This document shows, one piece after another, positions 47,890-61,545 of a DNA stretch of 64,000 nt (position 1 is the stretch's first letter; every line of letters starts with the position of its first letter). The notes below the pieces were generated by a model, which had not been told where the DNA came from, made no database searches, and saw only the letters and a list, made by a program, of their open reading frames with translations. Origin of the DNA: Citrobacter youngae ATCC 29220 (GTDB lineage: Bacteria; Pseudomonadota; Gammaproteobacteria; Enterobacterales; Enterobacteriaceae); the NCBI RefSeq assembly GCF_000155975.1, contig NZ_GG730304.1, positions 2,581 through 66,580 of the forward strand, read 5' to 3'. A program made the position numbers and the translations under genes.

Positions 47890-50037
47890 ATGAAAAAAGT
47901 CGTCACGGTTTGCCCATATTGCGCATCAGGTTGCAAAATCAACCTGGTGGTCGATAACGGCAAAATCGTCCGGGCTGAGGCGGCGCAGGGGAAAACCAAC
48001 CAGGGTACCCTGTGTCTGAAGGGCTACTATGGCTGGGATTTTATCAACGATACCCAGATCCTGACCCCTCGTCTGAAAACCCCAATGATCCGTCGCCAGC
48101 GTGGCGGCAAACTGGAATCTGTTTCCTGGGATGAAGCGCTGAATTACGTCGCCGATCGCCTGAGCGCCATCAAAGCGAAGTATGGCCCGGACGCGATTCA
48201 GACGACCGGTTCATCTCGCGGTACGGGTAACGAAACCAACTATGTAATGCAAAAATTCGCGCGCGCCGTTATTGGTACCAATAACGTTGACTGCTGCGCT
48301 CGCGTCTGACACGGCCCTTCGGTTGCAGGTCTGCACCAATCGGTCGGTAACGGCGCAATGAGTAATGCTATCAATGAAATTGATAACACGGATTTAGTGT
48401 TCATCTTCGGGTATAACCCGGCGGATTCCCACCCGATCGTGGCGAATCACGTGATTAACGCTAAACGCAACGGGGCGAAAATTATCGTCTGCGATCCGCG
48501 CAAAATTGAAACCGCGCGTATTGCCGACATGCACATCGCGTTGAAAAACGGCTCGAACATCGCGCTGCTCAACGCCATGGGTCATGTCATCATCGAAGAA
48601 AAACTGTACGACCAGGCGTTTGTTGCCTCCCGTACGGAAGGATTCGAAGAGTACAGCAAGATTGTCGAAGGCTACACGCCGGAGTCCGTCGAAGATATCA
48701 CGGGCGTTAGCGCGCACGATATTCGTCAGGCTGCACGTATGTACGCCACGGCGAAAAGCGCGGCTATCCTGTGGGGCATGGGTGTGACCCAGTTCTATCA
48801 GGGCGTGGAAACCGTGCGTTCACTGACCAGCCTCGCCATGCTGACCGGCAACCTCGGTAAGCCAAGCGTGGGCGTTAACCCGGTTCGTGGCCAGAACAAC
48901 GTTCAGGGCGCATGCGACATGGGCGCGCTGCCGGATACCTATCCGGGCTATCAGTACGTTAAGTTCCCGGAAAACCGCGAGAAGTTTGCCAAAGCCTGGG
49001 GCGTGGAAAGTCTGCCTGCACATACCGGCTATCGCATCAGCGAGCTGCCGCACCGTGCGGCACATGGCGAAGTACGCGCGGCGTACATTATGGGCGAAGA
49101 TCCCTTACAGACCGACGCTGAGCTTTCTGCGGTGCGCAAAGGCTTTGAGGATCTGGAACTGGTCATCGTGCAGGATATCTTCATGACCAAAACCGCCGCT
49201 GCCGCAGACGTTATTTTACCGTCTACGTCATGGGGCGAGCATGAAGGCGTCTTCTCCGCGGCTGACCGTGGCTTCCAGCGCTTCTTTAAAGCCGTTGAGC
49301 CGAAGTGGGACCTGAAAACGGACTGGCAGATTATCAGTGAAATCGCCACCCGTATGGGCTATCCGATGCACTACAACAACACCCAGGAAATCTGGGACGA
49401 GTTGCGTCATCTGTGCCCGGATTTCTACGGCGCCACTTACGAGAAAATGGGCGAGCTGGGCTATATCCAGTGGCCTTGCCGCGACACCTCCGATGCCGAC
49501 CAGGGGACGTCTTACCTCTTCAAAGAGAAGTTCGACACCCCGAACGGCCTGGCGCAGTTCTTCACCTGCGACTGGGTAGCGCCTATCGACAAACTCACCC
49601 CGGAGTACCCGATGGTGCTGTCGACGGTGCGTGAAGTCGGCCACTACTCTTGCCGTTCAATGACCGGCAACTGTGCGGCGCTGGCGGCGCTGGCGGATGA
49701 ACCGGGCTATGCCCAGATCAACACCGCCGACGCAGAACGCCTGGGCATCCAGGATGAAGAGCTGGTGTGGGTTAACTCGCGTAAAGGCCGGGTCATTACC
49801 CGCGCGGCCGTCAGCGATCGTCCAAACAAAGGCGCGATTTACATGACCTACCAGTGGTGGATTGGCGCATGTAATGAGCTGGTAACCGAGAACTTAAGCC
49901 CGATTACCAAAACGCCGGAGTACAAGTACTGTGCCGTTAACGTTGAACGCATTGCCGATCAGCGCGCTGCCGAGCAGTATGTTATTGATGAGTACAACAA
50001 GCTGAAAGCCAGTCTGCGCGAAAGCGCGATGGGTTAA
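47890..50037 (+). CDS. fdhF: Formate dehydrogenase H, selenoprotein FdhF
   Basis: Catalytic subunit of formate hydrogenlyase: oxidises formate to CO2 and passes electrons to hydrogenase 3. Length 715 aa, with an in-frame TGA at 48307-48309 read as selenocysteine (residue 140, CCARV-U-HGPSV). The N-terminal C-x2-C-x3-C...C motif (CPYCASGC, LCLKG) binds a [4Fe-4S] cluster; the rest binds the molybdopterin guanine dinucleotide cofactor. The SECIS hairpin follows the TGA directly. Automated calling would split it in two (ending 48309 and starting 48358). A sigma-54 promoter and an FhlA site lie upstream. Confidence 0.97.
48307..48346 (+). promoter_or_regulatory. SECIS element and UGA selenocysteine codon of fdhF
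   Basis: The hairpin after the TGA has the apical GGTTGC-AGGTCT-GCACC region recognised by SelB, as in E. coli fdhF. Confidence 0.9.
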
Positions 50038-50047
50038 GCCTGAGCCT

Positions 50048-50075
50048 ACGGCCTCCATTCGGAGGCCGTTTTTTT
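50048..50075 (+). terminator. Rho-independent terminator of fdhF
   Basis: ACGGCCTCC pairs with GGAGGCCGT over a 4-nt loop, followed by a run of seven T. Confidence 0.93.
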
Positions 50076-50128
50076 ATGCACATAATCTCTCTATACTGTT
50101 CATTCCCTACACTAAATCTAAATATAAG

Positions 50129-50812
50129 ATGAAACGACTTTTCGCCTTGATGGTGTTAATGACATGCTTTGTTCATGCCGAAGAACCTGGTAGTCAGTTT
50201 TTGAAGGCCGCCGAGTCCGGTGACCGACGCGCACAGTATTTCCTCGCCGATACCTGGTTCAGTTCAGGCGATTTAAGCAAAGCCGAATACTGGGCGCAAA
50301 AAGCCGCCAACAACGGCGATGCGGATGCCTGGGCTTTGCTGGCGCAGATTAAGATAACCAACCCGGTCAGTCTGGATTACCCTCAGGCCAAAACGCTGGC
50401 GGAGAAAGCGACCCAGGCGGGTAGTAAGGCCGGAGAAATCACGCTGGCGCGTATTCTGGTCAATACCCAGGCAGGACGCACCGATTACCCGAAAGCCATT
50501 ACCCTGCTGCAAAAAGCCTCCGAGGACCTGGAAAATGACTCCGCCGTCGATGCGCAAATGCTGCTCGGGCTGATTTACGCCAACGGCGTGGGTATTCCCG
50601 CAGACGATGAGAAAGCGACGTGGTATTTCAAACGTAGCTCCGCCATTTCCCGCACCGGGTATTCCGAATACTGGGCCGGGATGATGTTCTTAAACGGCGA
50701 GCAAGGTTTTATCGAGAAGAATAAGCAGAAGGCGCTGCACTGGCTGAATCTGAGCTGTACGGAAGGATTCGATACCGGCTGTGAAGAGTTTGATAAGTTA
50801 ACCAACGGATAG
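50129..50812 (+). CDS. yjcO: Sel1-repeat protein YjcO
   Basis: 227 aa with a signal peptide (cleavage near FVHA-EE, residue 17) and four to five Sel1-like (TPR-type) repeats, for example DRRAQYFLADTWFSSGDLSKAEYWAQKAA and AQMLLGLIYANGVGIPADDEKATWYFKRS. Probably a periplasmic protein-protein interaction module; its function is unknown. Orthologue of E. coli YjcO. Confidence 0.92.
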   Translation: MKRLFALMVLMTCFVHAEEPGSQFLKAAESGDRRAQYFLADTWFSSGDLSKAEYWAQKAANNGDADAWALLAQIKITNPVSLDYPQAKTLAEKATQAGSKAGEITLARILVNTQAGRTDYPKAITLLQKASEDLENDSAVDAQMLLGLIYANGVGIPADDEKATWYFKRSSAISRTGYSEYWAGMMFLNGEQGFIEKNKQKALHWLNLSCTEGFDTGCEEFDKLTNG

Positions 50813-50822
50813 CGAGGGTAGA

Positions 50823-50967
50823 TTGCCTGATGGCGACGCTACCGCGTCTTATCAGGCCTACAAAAGGAATGTAGGCCGGATAAGTCGTTGTAGGCCTGAT
50901 CAGCGTAGCGCCATCAGGCAACCCGGAGCAGGTTGCCGGATGGCGGCGTTGCCTTGTCCGGCCTACA
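50823..50967. repeat. REP cluster (BIME) between yjcO and gltP
   Basis: Four REP half-units in alternating orientation (50824-50862, about 50871-50884, 50890-50921 and 50937-50966). The last one contains the gltP stop codon (50963-50965). Confidence 0.9.
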
Positions 50968-52273
50968 AAGCGGTCTTTTCAAATTTCCCCAGCACGTCGC
51001 GCTCATAGGCCAGCGCTTTTTTGCGGTCAAATTTGTGTTCCCACTTGGCGATAACCAGCACGGCCAGCGCATTACCCACCACGTTCAGCGCGGTACGCGC
51101 CATATCAAGGATACGGTCAACACCGGCAATAAACGCCAGTCCTTCCAGCGGAATGCCCACGCTGCCCAGCGTCGCCAGCAGTACCACAAACGATACGCCC
51201 GGCACGCCTGCGATCCCTTTCGAGGTGACCATCAGCGTCAGTACCAGCACGATTTCCTGCCACAGCGACAGGTCGATGCCGTACAGCTGGGCGATAAAGA
51301 TAGCGGCAATACTCTGATACAGCGTTGAACCATCAAGATTGAACGAGTAGCCGGTCGGCACCACGAAACTGGTGATTGAGGCCGGGGCGCCGTAGGCTTC
51401 CATCTTCTCAATAATGCGCGGCAATACGCTCTCGGAGCTGGCGGTTGAGTAGGCCAGAATCAGCTCATCTTTCAGGATGCGAATCAAAATCCAGATGCTC
51501 AATCCGCAAATACGCGCCACGATCCCCAGCACCACCAGCGCGAAGAACAGGATGGCGAAATGCACCAACAGCACCAGCTTCGCCAGCGGCCACAGGGAGG
51601 CAAAACCGAAGTTCGCGACGGTAACGGCGATCAGCGCGAAGACCCCGACCGGCGCGTAACGCATAACCATGTGGGTCACTTTGAACATGGTTTCGGAGAT
51701 CGAGCGGAACACGGTAACCAGCGGTTCACGGTGCGTGGCAGGCAGAGAAGACAGACCTAAACCAAACAGCACCGAGAAGAAGATAATCGGCAGCATGTCG
51801 CCTTTCGCCATCGACGCCACGATGTTGGTCGGCACCAGTGACAAAATGGTGCCCATCAGGCCATGCGCGTGGCTCTGTACTTCTGCGGTGGTGCTTTGGT
51901 ATTTCGAAATATCCACGGTCGCCAGTTGCGACATATCCACCCCGGTACCGGGCTGGAACACGTTCGCCAGCGTGATACCAAGGATAATCGCCACGGTGGT
52001 GATCACTTCGAAATAGATAATCGTTTTGGCGCCAATACGGCCTAGCTGTTTAGCATCGCCGACCCCGGCGATACCGACAACCAGCGTGGAGATGACAATC
52101 GGCACAACGATCATTTTGATCAGGTGGATAAAGATATCGCCCGCCGGAGACAGCAGGTTTACAACCAGCCACTCACGGCTGTCACTATGATAATGCAGGT
52201 AACTCCCCAGCAGAATGCCCAGCACCATAGCGATTAGAATCTGCCATGCCAGGCTGACTTTCAAATTTTTCAT
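50963..52273 (-). CDS. gltP: Glutamate/aspartate:proton symporter GltP
   Basis: 436 aa member of the DAACS family with eight membrane helices and two re-entrant loops. Substrate motifs: STASSESVLPR (HP1), TGYSFNLDGSTLYQ (TM7) and SKGIAGVPGVSFVV (HP2). The start at 52273 (MKNLKVSLAWQ) matches the family. The C-terminal end (EKTAL) differs from E. coli because the stop codon falls in a REP element. Confidence 0.95.
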   Translation of the reverse strand: MKNLKVSLAWQILIAMVLGILLGSYLHYHSDSREWLVVNLLSPAGDIFIHLIKMIVVPIVISTLVVGIAGVGDAKQLGRIGAKTIIYFEVITTVAIILGITLANVFQPGTGVDMSQLATVDISKYQSTTAEVQSHAHGLMGTILSLVPTNIVASMAKGDMLPIIFFSVLFGLGLSSLPATHREPLVTVFRSISETMFKVTHMVMRYAPVGVFALIAVTVANFGFASLWPLAKLVLLVHFAILFFALVVLGIVARICGLSIWILIRILKDELILAYSTASSESVLPRIIEKMEAYGAPASITSFVVPTGYSFNLDGSTLYQSIAAIFIAQLYGIDLSLWQEIVLVLTLMVTSKGIAGVPGVSFVVLLATLGSVGIPLEGLAFIAGVDRILDMARTALNVVGNALAVLVIAKWEHKFDRKKALAYERDVLGKFEKTAL

Positions 52274-52616
52274 AACAACGGACTTCCTCGGTGGAGCGCT
52301 ATTCCCCATGCAGCGTGTGGGAATAGTACATACTGAAAGGGTATGATTTGTGTTGCGTTCGTTTATGGAGTTTTTTAACGCTTATTATCATTATCATCTG
52401 CATGGCATTCAGCGCAACCCTCTGAGAACAGGGCCTTTCGCTGATTATTTGCATAAAAATGCGATTTTATCGGGGTAATGATGAATAACTTTTTGTTATA
52501 AAAGAATTTTGATTTGATAAAAAATGAAGAAGTCGGGGCGTGAGTTTTTTTGCTCCTGCGTTCGTTCGCCTGTTTTTTAAACAGCAAAAATGATGCAAAT
52601 CACAAATAAAATAAAT
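52274..52616 (-). promoter_or_regulatory. nrfG-gltP intergenic region
   Basis: About 340 nt, AT-rich, no convincing gene; a 70-codon open frame (52375-52587, minus) has no ribosome-binding site. It should hold the nrf operon 3' end and the gltP promoter. A small hairpin CTGTTT-TTT-AAACAG is at 52570-52584. Confidence 0.5.
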
Positions 52617-53237
52617 TTATTTTTGCCGATTCTGCAACAACTTCGCCATATTAATAGAGTCAATGAGCTGTGCTCGATTCACTCTCGGCGAGTTTAAATC
52701 CATCACCTTTTGCCACATTAAGATGGCCTGGGCGTAGTCTGCCTGCATAAACGCATCTGAGGCTAACAGCATCAGCGCAGTGACCTCTGCCGGATCCAGC
52801 GCCAGAGCCTTATCAATCATCTCGCGGGTGGGCGGCGTCATATGTTGTCCGGCCTGGTAGTACAATACCGTCGCCAGCGCGGAATAGATTTCGGCGTTTT
52901 CACCGCGTATACGCAGCGCCTGCTCATAGGCCAACAGCGCATTATGATACGCGTTTTGCCACAAATAGTACTCCCCCAATTGCGCCCATTTCACGCCGTC
53001 CTGTGGGTTGGCGCGAATTTGCGATTGCAGAGAAAACAGCTGTTTTTCCTGAATATTTTCGTCAGAAAAAGCGTGCAAGGGATCCGCCAGCCGCGCCTGC
53101 TCCTGACGTACCGCCTGCCATTTTGGCGTCAGCAGGTAACCGCCAATGCAGGCCACAACCATCAGCGCCGCCGCAGTGGCCAGCCGCTTCACGGGGATGG
53201 GGCGTAACGGCGCGGTGCAGCGTTCAGGCTGGTTCAT
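52617..53237 (-). CDS. nrfG: Cytochrome c nitrite reductase maturation protein NrfG
   Basis: 206 aa. One N-terminal membrane anchor (about 20-38), then TPR repeats (about 85-190, for example [42 protein letters not shown]). With NrfE and NrfF it attaches the special CXXCK haem to NrfA. Start at 53237, overlapping the nrfF stop by 4 nt; the open frame extends upstream within nrfF. Confidence 0.93.
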   Translation of the reverse strand: MNQPERCTAPLRPIPVKRLATAAALMVVACIGGYLLTPKWQAVRQEQARLADPLHAFSDENIQEKQLFSLQSQIRANPQDGVKWAQLGEYYLWQNAYHNALLAYEQALRIRGENAEIYSALATVLYYQAGQHMTPPTREMIDKALALDPAEVTALMLLASDAFMQADYAQAILMWQKVMDLNSPRVNRAQLIDSINMAKLLQNRQK

Positions 53238-53743
53238 TGTTCGCCCTCCTCCGCACGCTGGCGCGTTCTCACCAGCCAGACCACTACGCCCACCAGCAAT
53301 AGCAGCAGGCACGGCAGCGCCCACAGCAGCAGCGTTTGCTCATTCAGCGGCGGGTTATAACGCACGAAATCACCGTAACGATCGGTCATCCACGTCGTTA
53401 TTTCTGCTTCGCTTTTCCCTTCCGCCACCATGCTATAAACCTGATGACGCATACTGACCGCCACCGGCGCATTGGACTCCAGCAAGTTCTGGTTCTGACA
53501 CTGCGGACAGCGCAGTTGGCTGGCAATGGATAGCGCTTTCTCCTGCTGCTGCGGGTTGTCAAAGCGCCAGGTATCCACCACCTGGGCGTGGGTGGCGAAG
53601 GCGATAAAAAACAGGACGAACGTTAAGAGCAATAACTTTCTGCCGGATGTTGCTGCGCTTATCCGGCCTACGGCTTGCGCCCCCTGTAGGCCGGATAAGG
53701 CGTTTACGCCGCCATCCGGCAACGCTGCAATTAATTTACGCAT
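53234..53743 (-). CDS. nrfF: NrfF haem lyase subunit with REP-encoded N-terminal extension
   Basis: CcmH-like subunit of the NrfEFG haem lyase. Redox motif [17 protein letters not shown], a hydrophobic leader ([18 protein letters not shown]) and a C-terminal membrane helix are intact. The protein is 169 aa, against about 127 in E. coli. The extra residues ([12 protein letters not shown]...RISAATSG) are encoded by two REP palindromes (53642-53720) lying in frame between MRKLI and the leader. ATG 53743 has GGAGGA 7 nt upstream and overlaps nrfE by 8 nt, so translation must pass through the repeat, unless it restarts at TTG in KLLLL. Confidence 0.88.
   Translation of the reverse strand: MRKLIAALPDGGVNALSGLQGAQAVGRISAATSGRKLLLLTFVLFFIAFATHAQVVDTWRFDNPQQQEKALSIASQLRCPQCQNQNLLESNAPVAVSMRHQVYSMVAEGKSEAEITTWMTDRYGDFVRYNPPLNEQTLLLWALPCLLLLLVGVVVWLVRTRQRAEEGEQ
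53642..53720. repeat. REP pair (BIME) inside the nrfF coding region
   Basis: Two inverted REP palindromes (53642-53672 and 53685-53720), open in the nrfF frame. REPs are normally extragenic, so this placement is unusual. Confidence 0.92.
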
Positions 53744-55463
53744 CACGCTTCCTCCCCCGCCATCCGCTCAGCAGCGCGCCACAGACCATCAACAATCCCC
53801 CGCCCCAAATCCAGCGCACGCCGGTCTGCACGTATAAGCGCATGGCGTAACGATCCGGTCCGGTTTTTTCGCCCATCACCGCGTACCAGTCATGCAGCAG
53901 ATTCCAGCGGATGCCCGGCTCCATCATCTGTTGACGACGCGCGGCATAGAAGCGCCTTTCTGGCTGGAGGCTGCCGATGCGTTTCTCATTCTGCCACAGG
54001 GTAATCAGCGCTTTTTCACTGGTGTAGTTACCTTTTGCCTCCAGGTCGAGGCGCTCAAAACGGAAAATGTATCCCGCCAGTTCCACCTGCTGCCCCGGAC
54101 TCAGGTTCAGGCTAATCTCCTGACGACTGCCGCTGGAAAAGACGATCCCCACGGCAAACACCAGCACGCCCACATGCGCCAGCAGAGCAGGAAGCTGACA
54201 ACGCACAGGCACGTTGCGGCTTCTGATCGTTGCCAGCACGATAACCAGCAGCATCAGCAGCCCAAACGGCAGCGTGGCGCGGTTAAAGTACGGAGCGCCA
54301 ACGGAGAGCCGTCCCCAGCCGAACAGCCCGTAAATCATCGGATAGAGCGTGCCAATCAGCACAATCAACAGCACCGCGCTAAACAGCAATAACGCGACCA
54401 GAATCAACATCTCGCGCGACCAGCCGCCAAAACGCGCGCGCTGGCGAATGCTTTGCCCCCGCCATGCGTACAGCCCGAGCGACGCCAGGCTCAACACGGT
54501 AAACAGCGCAAACAGCGGCGCGGCGCGCACGTTATCCAGCGCGAAGGCATGCACAGAAACGAGGATGCCGGAGCGTACAATCAGCGTTCCCAGCAGCGCT
54601 AAAATCAACGTGACGATCGCCAGCAACAGCGACCAGTGGCGGAAGATCCCGCGCTGGCGCGTGATGTACAGGCTATGCAGCAGCGCGCTGGCGGAAAGCC
54701 AGGGTAATAAGGAGGCGTTTTCCACCGGGTCCCAGAACCACCAGCCGCCCCAGCCCAGCTCGCAGTAGGCCCACCAGGAGCCGAGGATAATCCCCAGCGT
54801 CAGCGCACACCAGCCGGGCAGCGCCCAGCGCCAGCACGCCCAGGCGCTCTGTGCGTTAAAGTCACCGCGCAGCAGCGAGGCCAGCGCCACGCCTGCCGCC
54901 ACCGTCAAACCACCGTAACCCAGGTACAGCAGCGGCGGATGGAGAATTAACCCAAGATGTTGCAGCATCGGGTTAAGATCGCGCCCTTCAATGGCTGGCG
55001 GGAAGATGCGCACGAACGGATCGGACCATACCAGTACAAACAGCAGCAGCAGGGCCGTGATTATTGACAGGACGCTGAGCGTCAGCGGAAACAGCGCGTC
55101 CTGTTCGCGCCGGGCGCGTAAAGCGAACAGCGCGCTCCAGCCGGAAAGAAACAGCACCCACAGCAGCAGCGATCCTTCATGGCCGCCCCATACCGCCGCC
55201 AGTTTTAATCCCCACGGCAGCAGGCTGTAGCTGTGCTGGGCAACATACACCACCGAAAAGTCGCTGGTCAGAAAGCAGAATACCAGAATGGCAAAAGCCA
55301 GCAGCAGTAGCGCAAACTGCGCCCACACGCCCACGCTTGCCAGCCGCATCACGCCCTGCCAGCGCTGGCGAATCCCCATCAGCACGGCAAGCGGGGTCAA
55401 CACGTTGACCCCGAGGCTTAATAACAGCGCCAGAAAACCGGCTTCAGGAAGGAGAACGTCCAG
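53736..55463 (-). CDS. nrfE: Haem lyase subunit NrfE (CcmF-like)
   Basis: Polytopic membrane protein related to CcmF that delivers haem for the CXXCK site of NrfA, with about 14 helices. The haem-handling WWD-type motif LGWGGWWFWDPVENAS and conserved His residues (HPPLLYLGY, SVHAFA) are present. I place the start at CTG 55463: AAGGTGAT lies just upstream, and the residues DVLLPEAGFLALLLSLGVN match the CcmF N-terminus (LLPE/MPEIGNFLL). The first standard start is GTG 55403, giving 555 aa and losing the first helix. Confidence 0.87.
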   Translation of the reverse strand: MDVLLPEAGFLALLLSLGVNVLTPLAVLMGIRQRWQGVMRLASVGVWAQFALLLLAFAILVFCFLTSDFSVVYVAQHSYSLLPWGLKLAAVWGGHEGSLLLWVLFLSGWSALFALRARREQDALFPLTLSVLSIITALLLLFVLVWSDPFVRIFPPAIEGRDLNPMLQHLGLILHPPLLYLGYGGLTVAAGVALASLLRGDFNAQSAWACWRWALPGWCALTLGIILGSWWAYCELGWGGWWFWDPVENASLLPWLSASALLHSLYITRQRGIFRHWSLLLAIVTLILALLGTLIVRSGILVSVHAFALDNVRAAPLFALFTVLSLASLGLYAWRGQSIRQRARFGGWSREMLILVALLLFSAVLLIVLIGTLYPMIYGLFGWGRLSVGAPYFNRATLPFGLLMLLVIVLATIRSRNVPVRCQLPALLAHVGVLVFAVGIVFSSGSRQEISLNLSPGQQVELAGYIFRFERLDLEAKGNYTSEKALITLWQNEKRIGSLQPERRFYAARRQQMMEPGIRWNLLHDWYAVMGEKTGPDRYAMRLYVQTGVRWIWGGGLLMVCGALLSGWRGRKRDA

Positions 55464-55471
55464 ATATCACC

Positions 55472-56428
55472 TTACGCAACGGTTAGTTGACCCGCATAGA
55501 GAATGAAAAAGCGCAGCAGCAGTACGCCGGTCAGGCTGGCGCCGCATACTGCCAGTACGCCATGAAACGTCGAACTGCGGTTGGCCCAGGGTTTCAGCAG
55601 CATCGGCAGTATCAGCCCAAGCCCGGCCACGCCAAGCCAGAACCACCAGGTCCAGAAGCCGCCGCCCAGCGCCGCCGCCAGCGCGCGCATTTTGCCGTCA
55701 TCGCCCAATGCCAGGCCGACGAAGAACGCCGCCAGCAGGAAGATCTCCAGCCATACCACCGGGACTTCCATGCGATGGACAAAATGCGCTTCGGTGCTGT
55801 GCGGGTTGCTACGATGGCGTAACGCCATGGCGATCAGCGCCACCGCCGCGCCGGAGGAGATCCCGGAGAACAGGAACAGCACCGGCAGGATCGGGTTATT
55901 CAGGAACGGGTAGGACTTCAGCGCCGAGAGCAGAAACCCGGTGTAGGCCCCGAGCAGAACCGCCAGCACCAGCATTAACGTCTCCAGCGCGCGGTGGAAC
56001 GGCGTTATCAGCGTCAGCGCTTTCTGCACAATCCCTAACCGCGGCAGCCAACGCTGCTGCAGGGCAATCACCTCTTTTTCAAAGATTTTTGCCAACCACA
56101 GCACCAGCACCACCATGTACAACTGGAACAGCATGACCCCCATCGACATCACCGAGGTGAAGCTATAGTGGAACATCAGTTTCCAGAAGGTCCATGGCCG
56201 CGTCAGGTGGAACACCAGAATTAACAGGCCGAAGATAATCGCCCCCGGCCCTAACACCAGCGTGGTGCGCAGCAGGGTACTGTCCGAGCCGCCCGCCTCC
56301 GGATGGAAGCGACGCAGCAGAATCGCCAGCGTGACCAGCCCGGCGGAGATGCCAATCAGGAACAGATAGATGGCGATGGGCCAGTCCCATACCAGTGACT
56401 CAAAATGAAATGCAGAAGCAGGTGTCAT
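55472..56428 (-). CDS. nrfD: NrfD, membrane quinol-oxidising subunit
   Basis: 318 aa, eight to nine membrane helices, NrfD/PsrC family. Takes electrons from menaquinol and passes them via NrfC to NrfB and NrfA. Starts with a 4-nt overlap with nrfC. Confidence 0.96.
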   Translation of the reverse strand: MTPASAFHFESLVWDWPIAIYLFLIGISAGLVTLAILLRRFHPEAGGSDSTLLRTTLVLGPGAIIFGLLILVFHLTRPWTFWKLMFHYSFTSVMSMGVMLFQLYMVVLVLWLAKIFEKEVIALQQRWLPRLGIVQKALTLITPFHRALETLMLVLAVLLGAYTGFLLSALKSYPFLNNPILPVLFLFSGISSGAAVALIAMALRHRSNPHSTEAHFVHRMEVPVVWLEIFLLAAFFVGLALGDDGKMRALAAALGGGFWTWWFWLGVAGLGLILPMLLKPWANRSSTFHGVLAVCGASLTGVLLLRFFILYAGQLTVA

Positions 56429-57096
56429 TGGCTCACCTCCCCATATTTAAAGGGAACGCGGTAGACCTTCGGTTTTGTGCCCAGCGCCAGCTTGTAACGA
56501 TAGGTGGTTTTTTGCCGCAACAAACGGGAGATATCGCTGTTGGGATCGTCCAGATTACCAAACGTCAGCGCCTTCGTCGGGCATGACTCCACGCAGGCGG
56601 GCTGCTTACCCGCTTTCAGATTGGTTTTCCGGCAGAAATCGCATTTATCCGCCGTTTTGCTCACCGGATGGATAAAGCGCACGCGATAAGGACACGCGGC
56701 GATGCAGTACTGGCAGCCTACGCAAAGGTCCGGGTTCACATCCACAATGCCGTTGGCGGCATCGCGATACGATGCCCCCGTCGGGCAGACGTCAACGCAG
56801 GGAGCATGGTCGCAATGTTGGCACGAGTGGCGGAAGAAACGATACTTCACATCGGGAAACGTCCCCAGCGGCTCGCTGCGAATAATCGTCAGACGCGACA
56901 CGCCTTCCGGCACGTTGTTCACTTGCCGACAGGCGTCCATGCAGGCCGTGCAGCCGATGCATAATGACTCATCGTGTACCATTCCGTAACGCACGCCGTT
57001 GATGTTCAGCGTCTTCGCCACAACGCGTCCCGCCGTTCCGCTCACTGCCACCAGCGCGCCGACGCCGGTGATAAACTGGCGACGAGAGCAGCTCAT
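56425..57096 (-). CDS. nrfC: NrfC, iron-sulfur electron transfer protein
   Basis: 223 aa. A twin-arginine signal ([19 protein letters not shown]) exports the folded protein. Four ferredoxin-type clusters are indicated: [35 protein letters not shown] and CDFC...CVESC. Partner of NrfD. Overlaps nrfB by 4 nt. Confidence 0.97.
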   Translation of the reverse strand: MSCSRRQFITGVGALVAVSGTAGRVVAKTLNINGVRYGMVHDESLCIGCTACMDACRQVNNVPEGVSRLTIIRSEPLGTFPDVKYRFFRHSCQHCDHAPCVDVCPTGASYRDAANGIVDVNPDLCVGCQYCIAACPYRVRFIHPVSKTADKCDFCRKTNLKAGKQPACVESCPTKALTFGNLDDPNSDISRLLRQKTTYRYKLALGTKPKVYRVPFKYGEVSQ

Positions 57097-57659
57097 GGAT
57101 GCTCCTTAAGCAACGGAACCGACGCCGGGTTAAAGTTCGGATTGTTACGCTGATCGCTGTGGCAATCGACGCAAATCTTGATCCGTCCTTTCTCGCTCAG
57201 CGTCTGCATCGTGTCTTGCTGCGGATGCAGTGAGTGACAGCTGGCGCACGCAACTTTGGTGACGTGGACATCGTGCGGCCAGAACGCTTTTTGCAGCTGC
57301 TCAGGCAGGTGACAGGACATACAGACGCTGTTCTGCTGCTCCACGTTGTACATCGGCTCGTTAAAGCGCATCACATCCTTCACGCCTTCACGGTGATTCG
57401 GCGACGGCTGGCCGTGACAGTTAGTGCAGGTAACCGGCAGTTTGTTATTCGGGTTGATGACTTCCGCATGTTTACCATGCATGCCTTCGGTATCCGGCTT
57501 GTGACAATCCAGACAGGCAGCATCCGGATTACGCTGCTGAGTAACCGTCCAGCGTTGATCCGACTCCTGCGGCGTTGGCGTGGCAGTGATTCCACTCAGG
57601 CTCCAGAACAGGCCTGACGCCAGCACCCCAGCAGTTAATAACGAACGTAATACGCTCAT
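57093..57659 (-). CDS. nrfB: NrfB, pentahaem cytochrome c
   Basis: 188 aa periplasmic electron donor to NrfA. Five CXXCH haem sites: CLDCH, CTNCH, CMSCH, CASCH, CVDCH. The signal peptide ends near ITA. ATG 57659 is chosen because CGGAG lies at the right spacing; the in-frame GTG at 57665 is too close to it. Confidence 0.97.
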   Translation of the reverse strand: MSVLRSLLTAGVLASGLFWSLSGITATPTPQESDQRWTVTQQRNPDAACLDCHKPDTEGMHGKHAEVINPNNKLPVTCTNCHGQPSPNHREGVKDVMRFNEPMYNVEQQNSVCMSCHLPEQLQKAFWPHDVHVTKVACASCHSLHPQQDTMQTLSEKGRIKICVDCHSDQRNNPNFNPASVPLLKEHP

Positions 57660-57703
57660 ATTCACTCCGTTGAGTTATCCGCCCCTTACGGGGCGGAATG
57701 GGG

Positions 57704-59164
<1,461 letters not shown>

Positions 59165-59242
59165 TTATCTGCAATGGCGGTTCTTTTATTGTTTTCCATA
59201 ACAGCAACCGCACGAATACTGTCATGACATTGCTCCCCCCAA

Positions 59243-59284
59243 TTTGTAACAAGAAACCACACTGAAAATGTTGTCTTTAATCAA
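59243..59284 (-). promoter_or_regulatory. FNR-dependent nrfA promoter
   Basis: On the minus strand TTGATTAAAGACAA (59271-59284) is an FNR-type site. Centred at -41.5 it places a -10 hexamer exactly on TACAAA (59243-59248) and transcription start near 59236, about 95 nt before the nrfA ATG. FNR, NarL and NarP control is established in E. coli. Confidence 0.65.
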
Positions 59285-59573
59285 TTGTAAGTGTATGTAA
59301 AATACCACTTTAGAGTTATTCACCCCCTCAAATCTGCCGCTCTTTTGTTTAATTCTGAGACAGATCACCTTTTCAACAATTTTTAGATAACTCCATGTTA
59401 TAGCGAGATTTAATCAATTTTTGCTAGTTCTCTTCAAAATTCAGTTTGTCGCTAATTTGCACAATTCGTTTATTGCGTGATCTGCCGCCCAAATACTAAA
59501 CAAAACTCGCAAAGCCCCTACATTTAACGTTTATGCGACATATTATTAACATCCTACAAGGAGAACAAAAGCC
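59285..59573 (+). promoter_or_regulatory. acs promoter region
   Basis: About 290 nt, AT-rich, upstream of acs. GCGTGATCTGCCG (from 59474) matches the place of a CRP half-site at the E. coli acs P2 promoter, from memory. FNR, CRP, FIS and IHF all act on the nrf-acs region in E. coli; I cannot place the individual sites by eye. Confidence 0.45.
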
Positions 59574-61532
<1,959 letters not shown>

Positions 61533-61545
61533 CCATAACCGTGAA

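Noticed and set aside
48307-48357. Stop codon or frameshift in fdhF
   Set aside because: The TGA is the known selenocysteine codon, the frame continues unchanged, and the SECIS hairpin is present.
52375-52587. 70-codon minus-strand frame between nrfG and gltP
   Set aside because: Very AT-rich, Lys/Asn/Phe-biased, no ribosome-binding site; looks like non-coding DNA.
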